A DNA stretch of 64,000 nt, taken from NCBI GenBank assembly GCA_903834135.1, contig CAILHZ010000007.1, forward strand, positions 1-64,000, read 5' to 3'. This stretch comes from an uncultured Opitutia bacterium. Lineage in GTDB: Bacteria; Verrucomicrobiota; Verrucomicrobiia; Opitutales; Opitutaceae. The position numbers and the translations under genes are program-made. This document shows, in pieces, positions 44,501-49,954 of the stretch (position 1 is the first letter of the stretch; each line of letters starts with the position of its first letter). Below the pieces are notes generated by a model, which had not been told where the DNA came from, made no database searches, and was given only the letters and a program-made list of their open reading frames with translations.

Positions 44501-46278
44501 CTAAGTTCAAAGTTGATGTACCGGCCTCACTCTCAGCAATTGCTTCAAGTAATGGTCCTATCACTTATGCACTCGTATCAGGGAATGCTACTCTCACTGA
44601 GTCTACCCTAACTATCTTAGATACAAAGCCTATCGTAATTAAAGCTACACAGGCTGGCTCAAGTAACTTCGCTCCTGGCTCTACAACAAAGACAATAACA
44701 GCAGTGCTGGAAGCTATTACACTTACCCATCAACCTGATACATTAAAGATTGTCAGTGGTAATCCAGCTACCTTTGAAGTAACTGCAACTGGTACAGCCC
44801 CAACTTATCAGTGGTACTTTAACGAAAACCCTATCGCTTCAGCTAATGCTTCTACCTACACAATCAATTCTGTCACCTCAGCTAATCAGGGAGCCTATAA
44901 GTGCACTGTTTCAAACAGTATCAGCAGTAAAACTTCTGACGTAGCTGCCCTGACAGTAACGCCTGCTGTTGTCATTACTACTCAGCCAATAGCTGCTGTA
45001 ACAGTTAAGGTAGGTACTGCAACTACACTTAGTTTAGCTGCAACAGGTAAAGAGCTAACCTATCAGTGGTTCCTAGGCTCTACCCCGATAGAATCAGCTA
45101 CAAACGCTTCGTACACGATCGCCTTTGCTACCTCAGCAAACGAGGGCTCTTATACTTGTGTGGTAAGTAACGCTGCAGGAAATGTTACCTCTACTCCAGC
45201 TGTAGTCACAGTACTATCACCTCCAATCATTACTTTACCACCTGCTTCTCAAGCAGTTTCGTTAAATACGACTACACGCTTCACAATCAAAGCTACTGGA
45301 ACAAATCTAATCTATCAGTGGTACTTTAATGACACAGCGATTATTGGAGCTACTACAGACGCCTACACAATTGGAGCTGTAGCCCCTGCAGATATTGGAA
45401 ACTACACCTGCAGTGTAACTAATGCTGTTGGCTCCACAATGAGTGCAGTTGCTAAACTTTCCTTAAATTCAACCCACATACAAAATCTAACGATAAGGTC
45501 CGTTGTAGGATCTTCTAATTTAGTCGTAGGCTTTGGCTCAGCGGGTACAGGACCTAAGTCACTTGCAATACGCTGCAATGTACCGAGTGTAATCCGCACT
45601 CTATCGGGTGGCTCAGGTGGGGCTATTCCTAATCCAACACTTTCACTGTACGCAAATCCTGGCATTACAGCAGAATCAATGATCGCACTGTCTGAAGAAG
45701 CCGCTCTTTCAAATGACATTAAACAAGTGGGTTCCTTCCCACTGACTGCGTCCTCATCCAATACAATTCCAACCCAGAACTTTTTACCAGGAACCTACTC
45801 TGCAGTATTAGGTGGAGCTACGAATACCTCTGAATCAGCTATGTTAGAAATCTACGATTCAGATAACGCTAATAGCACCTCACGTATAAACCGGTTCTCT
45901 GCACTTGGCTTAGTAAGCATAGGCTCACCCGTTATATCCTGTGGATTTGTTGTCATTGGTGATGCTACTGAAACTCTATTAATCCGGGCTGTAGGCCCAA
46001 GCCTCTCAACCTTCGGCCTAACTGGTGTATTAGCACAGCCTTCTCTGACAGTCTATGATTCATCGATTAACCCAATTGCATCCAATACAGTTTGGGACGG
46101 TGGCCATAAATTATCCAGTGCTATGACTCAAGTAGGTGCATTTACGATTCCTGCTGATTCAGCCGATTCAGCAGTCATCGTAAAAGTTCCAGCAGGTGCT
46201 TATACCGTTCAAGTTTCTGGCTTAAACGGTAGTATCGGTAACGTAATGCTTGAAGTTTACGAGCTCAACAGTCCTTAA
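38527..46278 (+). CDS. Giant secreted Ig-like repeat protein, about 2580 aa
   Basis: 2583 aa from the ATG at 38527, which places a good signal peptide first (KFILLIFFLAFVNLGNAQS); a TTG at 38449 or ATG at 38500 would put extra residues before it. An N-terminal beta domain and a Lys/Pro/Glu-rich linker (about 120-250) lead to 13 Ig-like domains (pattern YQWLFN...YTCKVSN) and 12 copies of an 80-residue unit starting QTVTFxxLPKLKVG. Six of those units are in direct tandem at 39790-41229. Each Ig unit keeps the late Cys but not the early one, so no intradomain disulfide. The C-terminus (ETLLIRAVGPSL...MLEVYEL) resembles a module common in Opitutus-type proteins. Likely a surface adhesin. Confidence 0.88.
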   Translation: MKFKFILLIFFLAFVNLGNAQSILTPPYSATIGDRVTFKIDSRFASPSDKIEATFYTSGKNASFNAIAATYVSNNQVYVLLPDTLIGNTIYSFYIKNRSTSSHNVTTPPIKVLVRGGSPSSSSVVVKTTSVAPVVSEKKPNELENTNKPKTTLVEKDATAPAVKSEVVTPKPATSEIKAVAVVEPALQPKENKVEKVAEPQVKKSEVIAAKFTETTKEAAAPQTTAEIKPRVSEATSPSTVSTPVATKPELTPIALIHEPESISVVSGNAATFQITVSGTSPHYQWLFNTHPIAGANASSYTISAATDANAGFYTCTVSNSLGSKTTSPFTLTVTAAVIITAQPESSVSVKAGSSTTLSVAASGQALHYQWYLGSSAIKAATNASYTITSATPDAQGSYTCYISNDAGNTTSSAAVVTVIPAEQTVTFAELPKLKVGTASTLSALATSNGPITYTLVSGNAKLVDSTLTALDTNPIVIEATQAGNSSFVSATAKATLQASAAEQTVSFAELPKLKVGTTSTLSASATSNGPITYTLVSGNAKLVDSTLTALDTKPIVVKATQSGSSSFASATAEATLEASPAEQTVTFAALPKLKVGTASTLSASATSNGPITYTLVSGNAKLVEATLTALDTKPIVVEATQSGSSSFASASAKATLEASAAEQTVTFAELPKLKVGTASTLSASATSNGPITYTLVSGNAKLVDSTLTALDTKPIVVEASQSGTTSFASASTKATLEASPADQTITFAEIPKLKVGTASTLSASATSNGPITYTLVSGNAKLVDATLTALDTKPIVVKATQSGSSSFASATAEATLEASPADQTVTFAEISELKVGIPTALSATATSKGPITYTLVSGNAKLVDSTLTALDTKPIVIEASQSGLSNYSAASSTLKLTASLNAIAITHQPQSVSIVSGGSANFEVSATGTSPTYQWLYNDSPISGATSSSFSLSTATSANAGSYSCKVSNDAGSKTSSIAKLTVTPAVIITAQPTAATTIKVGSPVTLSVTATGNNLSYQWYVGSKAISEATASSFTIASASTSNEGSYTCLVSNNAGKAISSAAIVSVQPVQQTLTFDTLPQLKVGVPGTLSATATSKGEIRFSVVSGNATLSGSALTALDTKPIVIQATQPGSSDYLEGSTTTTIKASLEPIILTHQPESLTVVGGDAASFDVTATGTSPTYQWLYNDSPISGATSSSYSLSTATSANAGNYSCKVSNGENFVVSNQATLTVSPAVIITAQPTSALTVKVGSSPTLSVTAKGKALSYQWYLGSKMIDGATQSTYTIASASYESEGTYTCYVSNSGGNATTTPTLINVIPARQSVTFDSIPKLKVGKPVTLSATATSNGPITYSVVSGNAKLVDSTLTAFDTKPIIVQATQAGSANFLVASTTATISASLEAIVLTQQPQSLTIVSGSPANFEVAALGTAPKYQWYFNDSVIAEATSPTFTLSTATAADAGNYTCKVSNDSGSQISSTAKLTITPAKQTITFDAISEFKVNIPATLSAVATSKGAVTYTLISGNAKLVDGTLTPLDTKPIIVEAKQSGSSNFAAESTRTTLYASLDPIEFIRQPESVTVVCGRSATFEAIAKGTAPSYQWYFNDSAIPTATVSSFTLNSVTTANAGTYTCKVSNSAGTKTSTAVTLSVTPAAQTVSFDTLPELKVGVPATISATATGNGPVTYSVVSGNATLVGSTLTALDTKRIVIQATQSGSGNYSPASTTTNLTASLDSINLTQQPESIKVVSGNPANFEVIAKGTSPTYQWLFNGKPISGAVSPSYTLTSASAENAGNYSCIVSNAISSKTSAAATLTINPAQQTITFDALPQLKVGVPSQVTATATSKSTVTYSLVTGNATLVDSTLTALDIKPIVIQAIQAGSSNYLPATATTALTAAFEAITFTHQPDAQTVVSGNSASFEVTATGTSPSYQWLFNDKPIESATSASYTLTAVTADNAGIYTCMVSNSMGSKTTAPAVLTVTPANQTVTFDHLPKFKVDVPASLSAIASSNGPITYALVSGNATLTESTLTILDTKPIVIKATQAGSSNFAPGSTTKTITAVLEAITLTHQPDTLKIVSGNPATFEVTATGTAPTYQWYFNENPIASANASTYTINSVTSANQGAYKCTVSNSISSKTSDVAALTVTPAVVITTQPIAAVTVKVGTATTLSLAATGKELTYQWFLGSTPIESATNASYTIAFATSANEGSYTCVVSNAAGNVTSTPAVVTVLSPPIITLPPASQAVSLNTTTRFTIKATGTNLIYQWYFNDTAIIGATTDAYTIGAVAPADIGNYTCSVTNAVGSTMSAVAKLSLNSTHIQNLTIRSVVGSSNLVVGFGSAGTGPKSLAIRCNVPSVIRTLSGGSGGAIPNPTLSLYANPGITAESMIALSEEAALSNDIKQVGSFPLTASSSNTIPTQNFLPGTYSAVLGGATNTSESAMLEIYDSDNANSTSRINRFSALGLVSIGSPVISCGFVVIGDATETLLIRAVGPSLSTFGLTGVLAQPSLTVYDSSINPIASNTVWDGGHKLSSAMTQVGAFTIPADSADSAVIVKVPAGAYTVQVSGLNGSIGNVMLEVYELNSP
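39790..41229 (+). repeat. Six tandem 240-bp repeats in the Ig-like protein gene
   Basis: CAAACTGTTA-type unit starts recur at 39796, 40036, 40276, 40516, 40756 and 40996 (the last four positions with 1-3 base changes), exactly 240 bp apart, that is 80 codons. Units 1-5 are near-identical over long stretches (for example AATGGTCCTATCAC recurs in all five); unit 6 is more diverged. Six more diverged copies are scattered between Ig domains to 44700. High DNA identity suggests recent expansion or conversion, and copy number may vary between strains. Confidence 0.9.
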
Positions 46279-46301
46279 CAAAGGTACTGTTAGAATCGAA
46301 T

Positions 46302-46333
46302 TACTCTGCTAGCAGATTAGCTGCCGCAGAGTA
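46302..46333. other. Stem-loop between convergent genes
   Basis: TACTCTGC pairs with GCAGAGTA across a 16-base loop, 23 bases after the Ig-like gene stop and 23 bases from the end of the converging gene at 46356. No T tract on the plus side, so a terminator role is uncertain. Confidence 0.35.
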
Positions 46334-46355
46334 CGATTATAAAAATTGCATAAAA

Positions 46356-46820
46356 TTATCTACCAAACTGCTGGTTATGGGTATGGTAATCTTTAAGCGC
46401 ACGAATGATGCTAAAATAAGCATCTGACTTATACTGATTCAAGGCTTCCTCGATTTGATCGTGGAAAGTAAAACCGGTGCATTCTTTTTCTTTACCGTAC
46501 TTTAAATCATCAGCTGTTTCTTTTACAACATAGCCGATAACATCTCCATTTTTATTTAAGGAGATATACACATCCTTGCATAAATTAATTTCTTCTAACC
46601 CTATATCTTCATCGCTACGCGCTGCATAAGATTCAGACTCATTGCCAGCATTCGAGGTCGAGAAATCAGTCGTCCAGTTGTCTTCATTAGTCACATCCTC
46701 AGCAGGAGTCATACTTAGAATCATATTTAAATAAATCCGACTGACTTTCTTCTTACTAAATTCAGGGATTTCAACGAGTTTGATCTGATCTACTAAAATT
46801 TTTGGGATAGTGTACTTCAT
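46356..46820 (-). CDS. Hypothetical protein
   Basis: 154 aa, not recognised. The N-terminal 35 residues are basic and helical (YTIPKILVDQIKLVEIPEF), residues 45-80 are acidic and Ser/Asn-rich, and residues 85-110 look like a beta hairpin (VYISLNKNGDVIGYVV). The last 30 are helical. No signal peptide. It lies 145 bp downstream of a lone receiver gene on the same strand, so a shared transcript is possible. Confidence 0.45.
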   Translation of the reverse strand: MKYTIPKILVDQIKLVEIPEFSKKKVSRIYLNMILSMTPAEDVTNEDNWTTDFSTSNAGNESESYAARSDEDIGLEEINLCKDVYISLNKNGDVIGYVVKETADDLKYGKEKECTGFTFHDQIEEALNQYKSDAYFSIIRALKDYHTHNQQFGR

Positions 46821-46965
46821 AAAGGTATTACTTCAGAATATATAATCGGCAAAAGCCGAGTCAAATTCACGATTATTTAATATTGTTTATAAATGATCTG
46901 TTAAAATAGATCTAATTCACCTCATAAACAGAGTCCTGAGGTCTTAAAGCGGCACCCGATTGTAA

Positions 46966-47334
46966 TCAACCAAGACGCGCACAGACTTTACGGATAACAC
47001 CTGCGACATCATCTTTAGAAAATGGCTTTTTCATAAAAGCGGTCGCTCCTGCTTTAAGTGCACGGTCCTCACAATCTGCTTCACCAGAGACAACCACAAT
47101 AATTGGTTTATAATTGATCTGTTTTTGAAGTTCAAAACACGTCTGATTGTCCCATATTTGAACATCTAAAAAAAGCACTTTAGGCTTTAATTCATCTATC
47201 TGCTGCAGTGCTTCTTGATATGAATTTGCATTACCAATAAGCTCAATCTCGTCATGCAGCAGTAGTGCTCGTGACACTAGAAAACGCCAAATTTCCTCAT
47301 CATCTACAATAAGAGTAGAAATTTTGGTATTCAT
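46966..47334 (-). CDS. Single-domain response regulator
   Basis: 122 aa, one receiver domain. Acidic pocket LIVDDEEIW, phosphorylation site VLFLDVQIWD (Asp57), then VVSGEA and FMKKPFS with the conserved Lys. The residues after the Asp differ from the usual MP motif (VQIWDN). No output domain. It is an orphan, about 25 kb from the che operon and 17.5 kb from the kinases; a phosphate sink or a partner of the receiver-less kinase at 27667 are options that sequence cannot decide. Confidence 0.85.
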   Translation of the reverse strand: MNTKISTLIVDDEEIWRFLVSRALLLHDEIELIGNANSYQEALQQIDELKPKVLFLDVQIWDNQTCFELQKQINYKPIIVVVSGEADCEDRALKAGATAFMKKPFSKDDVAGVIRKVCARLG

Positions 47335-47533
47335 CTAACTTTCTACTCCTTGGGTATAAAAAACGCTTCCTAACATACATGACGGGGGGTGGGCCTTCAC
47401 GAAAGAATCAACTTGTACTAACAAGTCAACGACGTACTTCAGATAAGCACCTTTCGATTCTTGTCTTAATACAGAGTCATAACAGCTCTATGCCACACTT
47501 GAATATTTCAGAAATGCTCCAATACTTATACCT

Positions 47534-48001
47534 ATTAACAAGCAGCTTATACGTACCGCTATTCTCGCAGAGCTAACACAAGAGCTCAATATATTGGTCG
47601 CTGCTGCCGAAACATCAAAGAGTGAAGCAACTGATCAAGACAGCCGTCAGGAAGGTAAGTATGATATGCGTGCACAATCTGCAGCCTACCTAGCCGAGGG
47701 ACAAGCTAAGCTTGCAACAGAACTCGCCGCTGCAATCGAAGCATACCGGACAATGAAATTTCCAGACCCAGAATTAGCAGGCTTAGCAACTGTGGGTAGC
47801 CTTATCACACTTAAATTTAATTCAGTCGAAAGCCTATACTTTATAGGCCCTACACGAGGAGGACTGGAATTAGAAATTGAAGGTAAATCAGTCACAGTCA
47901 TAACCGCAAGTTCACCCGTAGGTCGCCAGCTCTTAGATAAAAAAATAGGTCACGTGCTCCTACTTGGTAAGAATATGTGGAGCTTAGCTGCGATCAGTTA
48001 A
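47534..48001 (+). CDS. GreA/GreB C-terminal-domain-like protein, probable ATT start
   Basis: About 155 aa. Residues 1-75 form a helical coiled coil (AILAELTQELNILVAAAETS, then EGKYDMRAQSAAYLAEGQAK), residues 80-155 match the GreA/B C-terminal domain (VGSLITLKF, YFIGPTRGG, SSPVGRQLLDKKIGH). This short Gre-like family acts on RNA polymerase; the acidic tip of true GreA is not obvious. The only regular start codon is the TTG at 47594, which would remove the first 20 residues of the coiled coil. The frame is open back to a TAA at 47480 and has no ATG or GTG; ATT at 47534 gives M-N-K-Q-L. No Shine-Dalgarno is seen there. Ends 4 bp from the converging polymerase gene. Confidence 0.7.
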   Translation: MNKQLIRTAILAELTQELNILVAAAETSKSEATDQDSRQEGKYDMRAQSAAYLAEGQAKLATELAAAIEAYRTMKFPDPELAGLATVGSLITLKFNSVESLYFIGPTRGGLELEIEGKSVTVITASSPVGRQLLDKKIGHVLLLGKNMWSLAAIS

Positions 48002-48005
48002 GCAT

Positions 48006-49304
48006 TCACTGCTCAGACTCACTCTCACTAGGATTCTCGACTTTAGGTCTTAATCTACGTTTTCTATTAGGATCAATCTGCTCAATTTCTGGTTCAGGAA
48101 TTCGAGTAAATGAAATACGCATGGGTGCATTATCAGTCACCCCAAAAGCACCGCCAAAATAAACGCTACTATTTCCAAATGTTTGATTGAGCGTGTCCAT
48201 TGCATGCAAGAGCCGATCTCTATCTTCTTGTTGCTTATGATTAAATAAATCAAGGGTGCACCCCCGCATAGGAAGTAATCGGCTAAGCACCACTCCAACT
48301 TGCACAGGCACCATTGTCTTAAGACAGCTATGCCTTCTCTGCCATAATAGCATGAAAGCTTCCGTTAATTTCAAGGTATCCTGCGTTTCATTGAACACGA
48401 TTTCATCACTCCATTTCTTGTCATTTCTGTACGTGACATAAACTGAAAGTGCTCCTGCATAATGACCAATACTACGTAGCCGCATGGCTGCTTTTTGAAG
48501 TAACCGGTGAAGCACGGCATGAGACTTAGCCTCACTGCGGAGCATAGGAGGCAAAACATGTGAATGCCCAATTGTTTTATTTTTCTCACAGGGAGTAGGA
48601 ATATTTTCTCCCCTTAGTCTGCCATACATGCGCTCTCCTTCTACTCCACCCCATACGCCACGCAGTTCGTTACGTGTGGCTTTATAAAGACCTTCAACAG
48701 TTGAAATACCCCTCTGCCTTAAGCGCTCATCCATGCGCTCACCAATCCCTAAAAAGTCAGTTAATTCTAGGCCTAAGAGTTTTTGCGGGATATCCTCGTC
48801 CTCAAGCACGACTAAACCATCTGGCTTTTGCATATCTGTTGCCATCTTTGCGAGTAGCCAATTCGGAGCTATCCCAATTGAACTAGTCATACAAGGTCCT
48901 ACCTGCTTATGCACCTTAGCCTTAATCTGACGCGCTACGACTAACGCTTTTTCCCTAGGAGCAAATGTCCCTGTTAAGTCACACTCTACTTCATCAATAG
49001 ACCTAATTTCAGTTACATGAATACATGATTCAATGATTTCTAAAAGGCGGCGGTGGTAACTAATATATAGACTTGGACGTGCCTCAACTAACTCAATTCC
49101 AGGACAAAGTAGTTTTGCATCCGTAACACGTGTTCCTGTTTTAACTCCCTTACTTTTAGCCGAATAACTTGCAGCGATACAGCAGCTCGAATCAGCCATC
49201 ACAGGCACAACCCCTATGGGTTTACCTCTAAGCTTAGGGTTTTCTTGCTGTTCACACGATGCAAAGAACGAATTAAAATCAACTGCGAGTGTTCTTAGCG
49301 GCAT
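48006..49304 (-). CDS. Y-family DNA polymerase (DinB/Pol IV-like)
   Basis: 432 aa. Catalytic palm motifs: LAVDFNSFFASCEQ with metal Asp9 and aromatic steric-gate position, SYSAKSKGVKTG, and IRSIDEVECDLTG with the Asp-Glu pair. The fingers/thumb region has SIGIAPNWLLAKMATDMQKPDG and the helix-hairpin-helix LGIGERMDERLRQRGISTV. The little-finger domain follows (260-390). The C-terminus is basic and ends in an acidic tail. It performs translesion synthesis. Family-typical DinB has 350-360 residues, so the tail is longer than usual. No LexA-type box was evident upstream by eye. It has no lesion-bypass operon partners such as ImuA. Confidence 0.88.
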   Translation of the reverse strand: MPLRTLAVDFNSFFASCEQQENPKLRGKPIGVVPVMADSSCCIAASYSAKSKGVKTGTRVTDAKLLCPGIELVEARPSLYISYHRRLLEIIESCIHVTEIRSIDEVECDLTGTFAPREKALVVARQIKAKVHKQVGPCMTSSIGIAPNWLLAKMATDMQKPDGLVVLEDEDIPQKLLGLELTDFLGIGERMDERLRQRGISTVEGLYKATRNELRGVWGGVEGERMYGRLRGENIPTPCEKNKTIGHSHVLPPMLRSEAKSHAVLHRLLQKAAMRLRSIGHYAGALSVYVTYRNDKKWSDEIVFNETQDTLKLTEAFMLLWQRRHSCLKTMVPVQVGVVLSRLLPMRGCTLDLFNHKQQEDRDRLLHAMDTLNQTFGNSSVYFGGAFGVTDNAPMRISFTRIPEPEIEQIDPNRKRRLRPKVENPSESESEQ

Positions 49305-49620
49305 CGTTCGCGGACAGTGAGTCTTGATTTAATGAAGGTCAAAAGATCAATTTAAAACTTACCGTACTTGCGCATAGTGCGTAGGTTAACACCTAAATTA
49401 TCCTTTAAAAGCAGCGCTAAAATCAGCTTAGGCTACGCATCCCTTGAACCTTAAGTTTAGATTCAGCATAACTTTTGCTTTGCAAGTCGGCCCATCCACT
49501 CGCTCAAAACAGTCCTTACACACAAGTACAAGATTCGGCCGCGCTACCTGATTGTTAGAGGCTGCATTATCCGTAGGTGCTCAATCCATAAGCCGCTAAT
49601 CTGCTCATTTAATATACCGA
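49305..49620. other. 316-bp gap with a possible small broken frame
   Basis: Between the Y-family polymerase and the 84-aa gene. On the minus strand, 49589-49428, an ATG GAT TGA is followed in the same frame by about 50 sense codons (APTDNAASNNQVARPNLV, LVCKDCFERVDGPTC and so on) to a TAA. The composition looks protein-like with a CKDC pair, but codon 3 is a stop. It may be a decayed gene or chance. No promoter is assigned. Confidence 0.3.
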
Positions 49621-49875
49621 CTATTTTTTCTTAAACGGCACCTTAGGCGGTGCCTTCTTACTTAGCTGCTTTAATAAGTCGTTTTTTAATTTCATCTTTA
49701 TAGCAAGTAGCCGATCTGTCGTAACTGCCTCAATGCCTTCTTCTAAGGCTACGTCTTCTACTTCATTTAATGCTTTAGTGATGAGCGCCTCATCATACGA
49801 GGTGAGTTCAGGCCAGTGGGTTTCAATCACACCCCTGAGCTGTTCCATTTGTTCTTCAGTTAAACTTTTTGGCAT
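49621..49875 (-). CDS. Small hypothetical helical protein
   Basis: 84 aa, not recognised. Predicted helical and charged (LTEEQMEQLRGVIETHWPEL, LITKALNEVEDVALEEG), ending in a Lys/Pro-rich basic tail (KKAPPKVPFKKK). No signal peptide, no Cys. Coding potential is suggested by a clear ATG start, an even hydrophobic pattern and lack of overlap with other genes. It lies between the polymerase and the lyase genes on the same strand. Confidence 0.5.
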   Translation of the reverse strand: MPKSLTEEQMEQLRGVIETHWPELTSYDEALITKALNEVEDVALEEGIEAVTTDRLLAIKMKLKNDLLKQLSKKAPPKVPFKKK

Positions 49876-49954
49876 AGAATTGAGTGTTTTCTGGATAACC
49901 CAAGCAACGCCTAAGGTCTAATTTAAAATCATAGCTCTTATCTAACAACTTCAA

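Noticed and set aside
38449-46278. Direct repeats as a CRISPR array
   Set aside because: The repeat unit is 240 bp, coding and contiguous, without unique spacers.
49305-49620. tRNA or small RNA in the gap after the polymerase gene
   Set aside because: No cloverleaf or CCA-like end and no T-loop GTTCRA motif were found here, nor in other gaps.
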